Shown here: positions 32,352 to 40,695 of the stretch, in pieces
How the letters are laid out: every line of letters starts with the position of its first letter
How positions within the stretch are numbered: the first letter of the stretch is position 1
Assembly (NCBI GenBank): GCA_046330955.1
Contig: JAXLRT010000023.1
Location: 21,029 to 85,028 of the forward strand
Length of the DNA stretch: 64,000 bases
Origin: JADJPO01 sp046330955
GTDB taxonomy: Bacteria; Actinomycetota; Actinomycetes; Actinomycetales; Kineosporiaceae
Direction: 5' to 3'
The notes under the pieces: model-generated
Databases searched by the model: none
Told to the model about the DNA's origin: nothing
The model's input: the letters and a program-made list of their open reading frames with translations, nothing else
Translations under genes and position numbers: made by a program

Positions 32352-33139
32352 GCGGTCCTCCGGGACGAGCGGGTGGCACGGGCCGAGGCATGGGCACCCT
32401 TGGCCGGGACGAGGCGGTGCACCAGGTACGAGGCGACCTCGCCCGGAGTGGTGCCCTTGCCGAAGATGCGGTCGACGCCGAGGTCGGTGGCGGCCCCCTC
32501 GTCGAAGCGCGGGCCACCGACCACCAGCACCGGACGGCGATCGGCCGGGTAGGCCTCGCGGAACGCGGCCGACATCTCGCGGGTGTTGTGCAGGTGGGCG
32601 TCCTTCTGGGTGACCACCTGCGAGACCAGGACGGCGTCCGCCCGGGTGGCGATGGCCCGCTCGACCAGGTCGGGCACCAGCACCTGGGCGCCGAGGTTGT
32701 GTACCTCGATCTCGCGGTAGTACTCCAGGCCCTTCTCGCCGGCGAAGCCCTTGATGTTGAGGATCGCGTCGATGCCGACGGTGTGGGCGTCGGTGCCGAT
32801 GCAGGCGCCGACCACGACCAGTTTGCGGCGCAACCGGGTGCGGATCGCGGCGTTGACCTCCTTGGCGGCCAGCAGCGGGTACTCGCGCTCGGCGACGTGG
32901 ACGGCGTCCAGGTCGACCAGGTGGTTCACCCGGCCGTAGACCACGAAGAAGGTGTAGCCCTCCCCCATGGCCTTGGCGTGCACGACCAGGGCGGGGTCCA
33001 TGCCCATGGCCCGGGCCAGCTGTTGGGCGGCGCCCTCGGCCTTCTTGCCCGCCGGGACGGGCAAGGTGAACGACAGCTGCACCATGCCGTCGCCGGTGGT
33101 GTCGCCATAGGGCCGGATCACCGAGCCGGACGCGGTCAT
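32348..33139 (-). CDS. kamE: Lysine 5,6-aminomutase beta subunit
   Basis: A 263-residue subunit that binds adenosylcobalamin. The base-off cobalamin motif DxHxxG is present as GTDAHTVGIDAIL near residue 140, followed by NIKGFAGEKGLEYYREIEV, whose lysine corresponds to the PLP-binding lysine of the family. With KamD it moves the terminal amino group of beta-lysine to carbon 5. It overlaps kamD and kal by four bases each. No cobalamin riboswitch or biosynthesis gene is visible nearby, so the cofactor is made or imported elsewhere. Confidence 0.92.
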   Translation of the reverse strand: MTASGSVIRPYGDTTGDGMVQLSFTLPVPAGKKAEGAAQQLARAMGMDPALVVHAKAMGEGYTFFVVYGRVNHLVDLDAVHVAEREYPLLAAKEVNAAIRTRLRRKLVVVGACIGTDAHTVGIDAILNIKGFAGEKGLEYYREIEVHNLGAQVLVPDLVERAIATRADAVLVSQVVTQKDAHLHNTREMSAAFREAYPADRRPVLVVGGPRFDEGAATDLGVDRIFGKGTTPGEVASYLVHRLVPAKGAHASARATRSSRRTA

Positions 33140-34710
33140 CGCGAGGCTCCTTCCGCGAGCAGGTCGAGGGCGGGGTTGAGGTAGCCGGCGGCGCGTTGCT
33201 CGACGCCGTCCAGGCCCTTGCCGGCATCGGCCGGCCGGCGCATCAGCCCGAAGGTGCCGTCGCCGATGGCGTTCAGCAGCCCGTCGTCCACGATCTTCTC
33301 CAGCAGCTCGACCGCCTCGCCGAGCACGGTGCGGGCGCGGGTGGCGATGAAGCCGTCGGCCGGCGGGTGGAAGTCCTCCGTCAGGCCGGAACAGGCATCC
33401 ATCACGTAGCGCACGTTCTGCAACGCCAGGTCGCGGTCGGACAGCCACGGCGTCACCACCGCCTCGGTCATCATGCCGACCAGCAGGATGCCCTGGCCGG
33501 TCAGTGCCCCGGCGAGGTTGAAGAAGCCGTCCAGCAGGTAGCCGCGGAAGACGTCGCCGGTCATGTGCTTGGTCGGCGGCATCCACTTCAGCGGGGCGTC
33601 CGGGAACAGGGTGCGGGCCAGCAGCGCGTGGGCCAGTTCGAGCCGGAACGACTGCGGCACCGCCGGGTCGATCTCGAAGGCGTGCCCCAGGCCCATCTGC
33701 CACGGCTCCAGGCCGGCCTCGGCGGCGAAGTACTCGTTCAGCAGCTGGCTGACGGTGACGGTGTGGGCGGCGTCGACGGCGTCCGCGGTGGTGAGGTAGT
33801 TGTCCTCGCCGGTGTTGATGATGATCCCGGCGCGGGCGTGGATCTGACGGGAGAACCGCTGGTCGACGAAGGTGCGGATCGGGTTGATGTCGCGGAACAG
33901 GATCCCGTACATGGAGTCGTTGAGCATCATGTCGAGGCGTTCCATCCCCGCCAGCGCCGCGATCTCGGGCATGCACAGGCCCGAGGCGTAGTTGGTCAGC
34001 CGGACGTAGCGGCCGAGTTCGCGGCTCACCTCGTCCAGCGCCGCCCGCATGATGCGGAAGTTCTCCTGCGTGGCGTAGGTGCCGGCATACCCCTCGCGGG
34101 TGGCGCCCTCGGGGACGTAGTCGAGCAGGCTCTGCCCGGTGGAGCGGATCACCGCGATCACGTCGGCGCCGGCGCGGGCCGCTGCTTGGGCCTGGACGAC
34201 GTCCTCGTAGATGTCGCCGGTGGCGACGATCAGGTAGATCCAGGGACGGCGTGGCGCGTCGCCCAGCCGGGCGATCAGCTTCTCGCGCTGGGTGCGGGCG
34301 CGATCGATCCGGCGGATCCCGCCTGCGACCGCCGCGCGGGAGGTCCGGGCGGCGCGGACGACGTCCCGGCCCTCGGGCAGGCGGAAGCTGACCGATCCGG
34401 CAGCCGCCTTCTGGGCCAGCGTGAGCAGGTCCTCGGCCTCGCCTCGGGCCAGGGCGTCCCACACCGGTAGGCAGACCCCGTGCCCCAGACCGGTCTCGGC
34501 GCGTACGGCATCGACCAGGTGGTTCACCCAGGGGATGCGTTCGGCGTCGGCGCCGGTCAGGCCGGCCAGCCGCAGCGTGGCGCGCTCGACCGAGACCGTG
34601 GTGTGCGCCGTCGCCAGCTTCACGACGGGGCGCCCGGCGCGGCGAGCCAGGGTGCGCGCCCGACGGACCGTCGCGGGGTCGAGACTGATCACCGAGGATC
34701 GACGAGTCAT
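33136..34710 (-). CDS. kamD: Lysine 5,6-aminomutase alpha subunit
   Basis: A 524-residue subunit with the TIM-barrel catalytic core that holds PLP and radical intermediates. Recognisable blocks include IPWVNHLVDAV, VIRSTGQSLLDYVPEGAT, MMLNDSMYGILFRDINPIRT and LKWMPPTKHMTGDVFRGYL. The length matches the clostridial enzyme (about 516). The ATG at 34710 has GGAAGGAG eight bases upstream. It is the first gene of kamDE-kal. Its presence in a high-GC actinobacterium is notable, because this pathway is best known from clostridia and fusobacteria. Confidence 0.93.
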   Translation of the reverse strand: MTRRSSVISLDPATVRRARTLARRAGRPVVKLATAHTTVSVERATLRLAGLTGADAERIPWVNHLVDAVRAETGLGHGVCLPVWDALARGEAEDLLTLAQKAAAGSVSFRLPEGRDVVRAARTSRAAVAGGIRRIDRARTQREKLIARLGDAPRRPWIYLIVATGDIYEDVVQAQAAARAGADVIAVIRSTGQSLLDYVPEGATREGYAGTYATQENFRIMRAALDEVSRELGRYVRLTNYASGLCMPEIAALAGMERLDMMLNDSMYGILFRDINPIRTFVDQRFSRQIHARAGIIINTGEDNYLTTADAVDAAHTVTVSQLLNEYFAAEAGLEPWQMGLGHAFEIDPAVPQSFRLELAHALLARTLFPDAPLKWMPPTKHMTGDVFRGYLLDGFFNLAGALTGQGILLVGMMTEAVVTPWLSDRDLALQNVRYVMDACSGLTEDFHPPADGFIATRARTVLGEAVELLEKIVDDGLLNAIGDGTFGLMRRPADAGKGLDGVEQRAAGYLNPALDLLAEGASR

Positions 34711-34864
34711 CGAAATTTCTCCTTCCGATTGCTCGATCGTACGGAAGAACTGCACGTTTGGGCTAGCTGCGACGAAATATCAGCACTCTGCAGCCGAATC
34801 GGATCCATTGTGGACCGCCCCTCGGCTCCGGGGCGCAGCGCCACGTCGGCGGGTCTGGCTCGGT

Positions 34865-34870
34865 TAGAGT
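34865..34870 (+). promoter_or_regulatory. Candidate -10 box of plsC
   Basis: TAGAGT in the kamD-plsC intergenic region. A start near 34877 would leave a 47-base leader ending in GGGAGG before the plsC start. Confidence 0.4.
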
Positions 34871-34923
34871 TGGCCCGCCCTCCGGCACCGGTGCCGAGGC
34901 TGAATCCTCGTCCGGGAGGTGTG

Positions 34924-35613
34924 GTGGGCTACCTGATCGCCCGATGGCTGCTCGGCTCGTTCTTCCGCCTGGTCTGGCGGCCCCGGATCGTCGGGGTGGA
35001 GCACATCCCCGCCACCGGCCCGGTGATCATCGCGAGCAATCACCTGAGCTTCATCGACAGTGTGGTCATCCCACTGGTGGTGCCCCGCCGGGTGCGGTTC
35101 CTGGCCAAGGCGGAGTACTTCGAGGGCACCGGCCTGCGGGGCTGGGTGAATCGGGCGTTCTTCACCGCCGTCGACGCGGTGCCGGTCAACCGGGACAGCC
35201 AGCGCAACGCCATGGCCTCGCTGCGCCTCGCGATGGACGTGCTCGCCCAGGGGACGGCGTTCGGTATCTATCCCGAGGGCACTCGGTCGCGCGATGGTCG
35301 GCTCTATCAGGGGCGCACCGGCGTGGGGTGGCTGGCGCTCGAGTCGGGAGCACCCGTCGTCCCGGTGGCGCTGGTCGGCACGGACGGGATCCAGCCCGTG
35401 GGGGCACGGTTCCCGCGCCGGCACCCGGTGAAGATCAGCTTCGCTCCCCCCATCGACCCCGGTCCGTGGATCGAGGCGGTCAAGACCTCCGGCGGTGGTG
35501 GCCGGGCGCGGCGCGAGATCACCGAGGCGATCATGGCCGCCATCGCCGCCATGTCCCCCCAGGAACTGGCCCACGCCTACAACGATCCCCCCGCCGAGCC
35601 CACCGAGACCTGA
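34924..35613 (+). CDS. plsC: 1-acyl-sn-glycerol-3-phosphate acyltransferase
   Basis: A 229-residue PlsC-type acyltransferase that converts lysophosphatidic acid to phosphatidic acid. The catalytic NHxxxxD motif is NHLSFID near residue 39, the substrate motif is GIYPEGTRSRDG, and VPVALVGTDG follows. An N-terminal amphipathic or membrane helix (LIARWLLGSFFRLVW) anchors it. GTG at 34924 is chosen for its distance from GGGAGG; the GTG at 34921 is almost equivalent. It splits the lysine-catabolism genes and points the opposite way from kamD, so it is probably not part of that pathway. Confidence 0.88.
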   Translation: MGYLIARWLLGSFFRLVWRPRIVGVEHIPATGPVIIASNHLSFIDSVVIPLVVPRRVRFLAKAEYFEGTGLRGWVNRAFFTAVDAVPVNRDSQRNAMASLRLAMDVLAQGTAFGIYPEGTRSRDGRLYQGRTGVGWLALESGAPVVPVALVGTDGIQPVGARFPRRHPVKISFAPPIDPGPWIEAVKTSGGGGRARREITEAIMAAIAAMSPQELAHAYNDPPAEPTET

Positions 35614-35627
35614 CCGGAACACCCCGG

Positions 35628-35735
35628 CCCAACCCGCTCATGCTCCGCAGCCGACCGGCGAAAACGCTGTCATGACGCCGAAACGCGTCAGCTGCGGAGC
35701 ATGGACGGGCGGCTGCGGAGCATGAGCGGGTTGGG
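35628..35735. repeat. 108-bp palindromic element with 26-bp perfect arms
   Basis: The arms 35628-35653 and 35710-35735 are exact reverse complements and begin and end with CCCAACCCGCTCATG and its complement. The 13-mer GCTGCGGAGCATG occurs at 35691-35703 and 35712-35724, and inverted at 35639-35651. A smaller stem GACGC/GCGTC lies at 35674-35689. The element sits between the convergent ends of plsC and kdd. It could be a bidirectional terminator or a REP/MITE-like mobile palindrome. Confidence 0.75.
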
Positions 35736-35759
35736 TGAGGTGGGTCTCAGCAGGGTGGG

Positions 35760-36845
35760 TCAGCGGGGTGGGTGGACGGCGCCGGTGTGGCTGGCCAGGC
35801 GGGACTCGAACAGTTCACGGGCGCCGGGTGAGTTGCGCAGGACGTCGAGGGCGAAGTCCGCGTGTCCGGCGGCGTAGCCGTTGCCGATCAACAGCTGGAC
35901 GTCGGCCGCCAGGCCTTCCGCGCCGAGGGCGGCAGTGGCGAACGAGGTGGCCATCGAGAAGAACACCACGGTGCCCAGGTCGGCGGTGGCCAGGATGGCG
36001 CCGTGTTCGCAGCCGGGCACGTCGACGCAGACGATCGTGATGTCGGCCGGACCGCCCGCCGCCGCGACCGCCTCCGACAGTGCCACCGGGTCACGGGCAT
36101 CGGCCAGCGCCACCACATCGGCCAGCCCGACCTCGATCAGCCGATCGCGCTCGGCCGGCACCGGCACCACGCCGATGGTGCGCCCGGCCCCGGCCCGGCG
36201 GGCGGCGGCCAGGGCCAACGATCCGCTCTTGCCCGCGCCGCCGATCACGGCGACCACGGGCGGGCGGCCCTGGGCCACATAGCGAGCGACCACCCGGTGG
36301 GTCAGCGCCGGGGCGCCGCAGACGTCCATCACCGCCAGGGCCAGCTCGGCGGGCATGTCCTCCGGCAGGTGCGCCGCGATGGACCGGCCGAACAGGATGG
36401 CGTGCCCGTCGCAGGGCACCTGCTCGCTGCGCCCGTCCCACGCCGCCAGCCCGTCACTGATGGCCAGCGGGGTCAGCGTGAGGGACACCAGGGTGGCGAT
36501 CCGGTCGCCCGCGGCCAGGCCGAGTCGGCTGTCCGGGCCGGCCTCCTCGACCGTGCCGACCAGCATGCCGCCGGACCCGGTGACCGGATTGTGCATCTTG
36601 CCGCGGGTGGCGATGATCTGGGCGACCTCGGCCCGGACGGCGTCGCCGTCGCCGCCGTGGCGGTCCCACAGCTGGCGGAAGCTGGCGGCGTCCAGGTTGA
36701 GTCGCTCGACCCGGACCCGCACCTCGTCGCGTTGCAGCTGCGGTGAGGTGTCGAGCCGCCAGGCCGCCTGAGGCAGCACCCCGGTGGGTTCGAGCACCCG
36801 GTGCAGGCCCACCGGCGAGGATGCGACCTGAGTCCCAGACGTCAT
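35760..36845 (-). CDS. kdd: L-erythro-3,5-diaminohexanoate dehydrogenase
   Basis: A 361-residue NAD(P)-dependent enzyme that oxidatively deaminates 3,5-diaminohexanoate to 5-amino-3-oxohexanoate. The Rossmann motif VVAVIGGAGKSGSLALAAAR is near residue 177. Early blocks such as LDAASFRQLW and MHNPVTGSGGMLVGTVEEAG, and later FFSMATSFATAALGAEG, match Kdd. The ATG at 36845 has AAGGAG six bases upstream. It is divergent from kamA across 88 bases, so both can share one regulatory region. Confidence 0.9.
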   Translation of the reverse strand: MTSGTQVASSPVGLHRVLEPTGVLPQAAWRLDTSPQLQRDEVRVRVERLNLDAASFRQLWDRHGGDGDAVRAEVAQIIATRGKMHNPVTGSGGMLVGTVEEAGPDSRLGLAAGDRIATLVSLTLTPLAISDGLAAWDGRSEQVPCDGHAILFGRSIAAHLPEDMPAELALAVMDVCGAPALTHRVVARYVAQGRPPVVAVIGGAGKSGSLALAAARRAGAGRTIGVVPVPAERDRLIEVGLADVVALADARDPVALSEAVAAAGGPADITIVCVDVPGCEHGAILATADLGTVVFFSMATSFATAALGAEGLAADVQLLIGNGYAAGHADFALDVLRNSPGARELFESRLASHTGAVHPPR

Positions 36846-36919
36846 CACGTTCTCCTTCGCTGAAGCGACACTGCCTGAGATTCTACGGTCGGCATATCGA
36901 AATGACGAAGAATCTCCCG

Positions 36920-36925
36920 TACAGT
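36920..36925 (+). promoter_or_regulatory. -10 box of kamA in the kdd-kamA divergent region
   Basis: TACAGT ends eight bases before the ATG at 36934, consistent with a leaderless kamA mRNA, although the GGGG in the spacer could also act as a weak ribosome site. Confidence 0.45.
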
Positions 36926-36933
36926 GGGGTCGC

Positions 36934-38499
36934 ATGACTCAGATCACGACGGGCCGGCCCACTCCCGGCGCTCCGCGTTCTGCGCCCGCTGACACCTCTG
37001 CAGCCACTGTGGCGCCCACCGCCCCGGCCACCGGCAACGGCTCGCCGTACCAGCCGTACGTCTACCGGCGTGCCGAGCTGGTCGAGCCCGACTGGCGGCG
37101 GCTGCCGGGCTGGCGTGAGGTCACCGAGGAGCAGTGGCGCAGCGCTCAGTGGCAGCGCGTCAACTGCGTGAAGAACGTGCGGCAGCTGCGCGCCGTCCTG
37201 GGTGATCTCGCGGACGAGGCGTTCTACGTCGACCTCGAGCGCGACCAGGCCGAGCGGGCCACCATGTCGATGCTGGTGCCGCCGCAGATGATCAACACCA
37301 TGGTGCCGGCCACCAGCTCGCCGATGCCGGCCGCCGGCGCCGACTTCACCGCGGCCCTGTACGCCGACCCGGTACGCCGCTACATGCTGCCGGTGTTCTC
37401 CGACCGGCACCAGACCTGGCCCTCGCACCCGTTCGCCACCCGCGACTCGCTGCACGAGCACGACATGTGGGTGGCCGAGGGGCTGACCCACCGCTACCCC
37501 ACCAAGGTGCTCGCCGAGCTGCTGCCCACCTGCCCGCAGTACTGCGGCCACTGCACCCGGATGGACCTGGTGGGCAACTCCACCCCGCAGGTCGCCAAGC
37601 TGAAGTTCGACCTCAAACCGGTCGACCGGCTCGACCGCATGATCGACTACCTGCGGTCCTCCTCGCAGGTGCGTGACGTCGTGGTCTCGGGCGGCGACGT
37701 GGCGAACCTGCCCTGGAAGAACCTCGAGTCGTTCGTGATGCGGCTGCTCGAGATCGACACCATCCGCGACGTCCGGCTGGCCACCAAGGCCCTGATGGGG
37801 CTGCCGCAGCACTGGCTGCAGCCCGACGTGGTCGAGGGCATGGGACGTATCGCGCGGGCCGCCCGCTCGCGAGGGGTCAACCTCGCGGTGCACACCCACG
37901 TGAACCACGCCAACTCGGTCACTCCGCTGGTCGCCGAGGCCACCATGGCCATGCTCGAGGCCGGGGTGCGCGACGTCCGCAACCAGGGCGTGCTGATGCG
38001 TGGCATCAATGCCGAGGTGAACGACCTGCTCGACCTGTGCTTCGCGCTACAGGACGGCGCCATGATCACGCCGTACTACTTCTACATGTGCGACATGATC
38101 CCGTTCAGCGAGCACTGGCGGGTCAGCCTCGGCCACGCCCAGGAACTGCAGCACGGGATCATGGGCTACCTGCCCGGCTTCGCCACCCCGCGGATCGTGT
38201 GCGACGTCCCCTTCGTCGGCAAGCGCTGGGTGCACCAGGCGCACTCCTACGACCCGGTGCGCGGCGTCTCGCAATGGACCAAGAACTACCGGACCTCGAT
38301 CGAGGCGGACGACGAGGGCGCGCTCACCCGCACCTACCCCTACTACGACCCGGTGGACACCCTGCCCGAGCGGGGTCAGCAGTGGTGGCGCGCGAACGCC
38401 GATCTCGCGCGGGCCGAGGCCGATGCCCTCACCCACGCGGCGGCCAGCCGGCTCGCAGCCCAGGCCCAGGCGAGCGCGGTGAGTCACACACTGGCCTGA
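36934..38499 (+). CDS. kamA: Lysine 2,3-aminomutase family radical SAM enzyme
   Basis: A 521-residue radical SAM, PLP-dependent enzyme that converts L-lysine to L-beta-lysine, the first step of the pathway. The iron-sulfur motif CxxxCxxC is CPQYCGHC with cysteines at 200, 204 and 207. TPYYFYMCDMIPFSEHWR matches the substrate and PLP region. The usual clostridial glycine-rich lysine motif near the C-terminus is replaced by DVPFVGKRWV, so the PLP lysine should be checked. The first 40 residues are Pro/Ala-rich. Clustering with kamDE and kdd supports lysine as substrate. Confidence 0.88.
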   Translation: MTQITTGRPTPGAPRSAPADTSAATVAPTAPATGNGSPYQPYVYRRAELVEPDWRRLPGWREVTEEQWRSAQWQRVNCVKNVRQLRAVLGDLADEAFYVDLERDQAERATMSMLVPPQMINTMVPATSSPMPAAGADFTAALYADPVRRYMLPVFSDRHQTWPSHPFATRDSLHEHDMWVAEGLTHRYPTKVLAELLPTCPQYCGHCTRMDLVGNSTPQVAKLKFDLKPVDRLDRMIDYLRSSSQVRDVVVSGGDVANLPWKNLESFVMRLLEIDTIRDVRLATKALMGLPQHWLQPDVVEGMGRIARAARSRGVNLAVHTHVNHANSVTPLVAEATMAMLEAGVRDVRNQGVLMRGINAEVNDLLDLCFALQDGAMITPYYFYMCDMIPFSEHWRVSLGHAQELQHGIMGYLPGFATPRIVCDVPFVGKRWVHQAHSYDPVRGVSQWTKNYRTSIEADDEGALTRTYPYYDPVDTLPERGQQWWRANADLARAEADALTHAAASRLAAQAQASAVSHTLA

Positions 38500-38541
38500 C
38501 CCGGCTGGCGTGGCGTCCGGACGAACCGGAATCATCGGGGC

Positions 38542-40695
38542 ATGACAGCTCAGTGGACCTTCGGCGGCGAGCCGCCGGCCCTGGCGCACACCGGCGTCGT
38601 GACCCTGGTCGAGGGCTCGACCTTCTGCATCGGGGCGAGCAACGGCGACCTGGTGCCACCCGCCGTCCACGGGTTGTTCTTCCGCGACACCCGCATCCTG
38701 TCGCGCTGGCAGGTGCGGGTCGATGGGCACGAGCTGGAGGGCCTGAAGGTCGACCAGCCGGACCCGTTCTCGGCGGTCTACCTGTCCCGGACGCCGCCGC
38801 GCCCGGGGCGGGCCGACAGCACGTTGCTGGTGGTGCGCCGGCGCTACATCGGTGACGGCATGCGCGAGGACCTGACGCTCGAGAACCTCGCCGCCGAGGC
38901 GGTCGGCTGCACCGTGACCGTGCTGGTGGAGTCCGATTTCGCCGACCTGTTCGAGGTCAAGGAGAACCGCGTCCACCCCCTCGCCGGCCGGGTCGGGATC
39001 ACGGCCACGGACTCGTTCCAGGCCGAGTATCGCTGGATGGGCCACTCCCGTGGGGTGCGGGTGAGCGCCGATCCGGTGCCCGCCTACCAGCCGGGGGTGC
39101 TCACCTTCCACGTCGTGGTGCCCGCCCGGGGCCGGTGGGAGGCCTGCCTTCAGGTACAGGCCTCGGTGGACGACGTGCCGGTGCCGGGCCGGCACCTCTG
39201 TGGCCAGCCGACCGGGTCGAGTTCGCCCGAGCAGGCACTGAGCGCCTGGCGCCGACATGCGCCGCGCTTCGACGGACATGCCGGACTGACCGCCACGTTG
39301 CGTCGCAGTCAGGAGGATCTCGGCGTCCTGCGCATCTTCGACCGTGAGCATCCCGAGCGGGCGGCCGTCGCAGCGGGAGCGCCGTGGTTCATGTCCCTGT
39401 TCGGGCGCGACAGTCTGCTGTCGGCGTGGATGGCGCTGCCGGTCGATCGCGGCCTGGCCATCGGCACGCTGCAGACCTTGGGCGGCCTGCAGGGCAAGGT
39501 GGACAACCCGCTCACCGAGGAGCAGCCCGGGCGGATCATGCACGAGCGCCGGGCGGGCCTGGCCACCGAGCTGATGCTGGGCGGCGGCGACGTCTACTAC
39601 GGCAGCGCCGATGCCACGCCCTTGTTCGTCATGCTGCTCGAGCAGGCGTGGCGCTGGGGCGCGCGCACCGAGGAGGTCACGGCCCTGCTGCCGTTCGCCG
39701 ACCGGGCCCTGGACTGGGTGATCGGGGACGGCGACCGCGACGGTGACGGGTTCGTCGAGTACCGCCGGGCCACCGACCGCGGCCTGGCCAACCAGGGCTG
39801 GAAGGACTCCTGGGACGGGATCAACTTCGCCGGCGGCCGGATCGCCGAGCCCCCGATCGCGTTGTGCGAGGTGCAGGGCTACGCCTATGCCGCGTTCCGG
39901 GCGCGGGCGGCGCTGGCGGCCGATTTCGGGGACGAGCAGGGCGCCCACCGCTGGTCCGAGCGGGCGCGCTCGCTGAAGGCCGCCTTCCACGAGGCGTTCT
40001 GGCTGCCCGAGCAGGGCTACTACGCCATCGCCCTGGACGGCGACAAGCAGCCGGTGGACGCGTTGGCGTCCAACATGGGGCACTGCCTGTGGACCGGCAT
40101 CGTGGACGACGAGCACGCCGCCCAGGTGGTCGAGCACCTGCTCTCCCCCGCGATGTTCACCGGGTGGGGCGTGCGGACCCTGGCCTCGACCATGGGGGCC
40201 TACAACCCGATGTCGTACCACAACGGGTCGGTCTGGCCGCACGACACCGCCATCGTGCTGGCGGGCATGGTGCGGTACGGCTTCCTGGAGCAGGCGCAGC
40301 AGGTCGCCACGGGTCTGATGGACGCTGCCGAGGCCTTCGGCGGTCGGTTGCCCGAACTGTTCTGCGGTTTCGACCGGTCCGAGTTCAGCGGCCCGGTGCC
40401 CTATCCGACCTCGTGTTCACCGCAGGCCTGGGCGGCGGCCACCCCGTTGCTGCTGCTGCGCAGCCTGTTGCAGCTCGAGCCCGATGTGCCGGCGGGACGG
40501 ATCACGATCGCCCCGCAGCTGCCGCCCGGCATGCTGCCGATCACCATCGAGCAGCTGTCGGTCGCCGACGGCCAGCTGTCGCTGACCGTCGACGCGACCG
40601 GCAGGTGCTCCGTGACCCGCAGCCCGGATCACCTCATCGTGCAGCTGGCCGGGACAGCTCCCCCGCAGCCGGACCCGACGCCGTCCAGCCGTTGA
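38542..40695 (+). CDS. Glycogen debranching enzyme-like glycoside hydrolase
   Basis: A 717-residue protein with the N-terminal glycogen-debranching domain (FCIGASNGDLVPPAVHGLFF, then RDTRILSRWQVRVDG) and a C-terminal (alpha/alpha)6 barrel of the amylo-alpha-1,6-glucosidase/GH63-like kind. Barrel motifs are FMSLFGRDSLLSAWMALP near residue 285, GWKDSWDGINF near 419 and YHNGSVWPHDTAIVL near 560. Without a signal peptide it is intracellular. Its end overlaps the convergent glycosyltransferase gene by 62 bases. The exact oligosaccharide is uncertain. Confidence 0.85.
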   Translation: MTAQWTFGGEPPALAHTGVVTLVEGSTFCIGASNGDLVPPAVHGLFFRDTRILSRWQVRVDGHELEGLKVDQPDPFSAVYLSRTPPRPGRADSTLLVVRRRYIGDGMREDLTLENLAAEAVGCTVTVLVESDFADLFEVKENRVHPLAGRVGITATDSFQAEYRWMGHSRGVRVSADPVPAYQPGVLTFHVVVPARGRWEACLQVQASVDDVPVPGRHLCGQPTGSSSPEQALSAWRRHAPRFDGHAGLTATLRRSQEDLGVLRIFDREHPERAAVAAGAPWFMSLFGRDSLLSAWMALPVDRGLAIGTLQTLGGLQGKVDNPLTEEQPGRIMHERRAGLATELMLGGGDVYYGSADATPLFVMLLEQAWRWGARTEEVTALLPFADRALDWVIGDGDRDGDGFVEYRRATDRGLANQGWKDSWDGINFAGGRIAEPPIALCEVQGYAYAAFRARAALAADFGDEQGAHRWSERARSLKAAFHEAFWLPEQGYYAIALDGDKQPVDALASNMGHCLWTGIVDDEHAAQVVEHLLSPAMFTGWGVRTLASTMGAYNPMSYHNGSVWPHDTAIVLAGMVRYGFLEQAQQVATGLMDAAEAFGGRLPELFCGFDRSEFSGPVPYPTSCSPQAWAAATPLLLLRSLLQLEPDVPAGRITIAPQLPPGMLPITIEQLSVADGQLSLTVDATGRCSVTRSPDHLIVQLAGTAPPQPDPTPSSR

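Noticed and set aside
34782..34793. 12-mer AGCACTCTGCAG shared with 55051-55062
   Set aside because: Both copies are intergenic, but a shared 12-mer is expected by chance in 64 kb and the surroundings differ.
34711..34864. Possible cobalamin riboswitch upstream of kamD
   Set aside because: The enzyme needs adenosylcobalamin, but the region is short and I see no B12-box-like sequence or matching fold.
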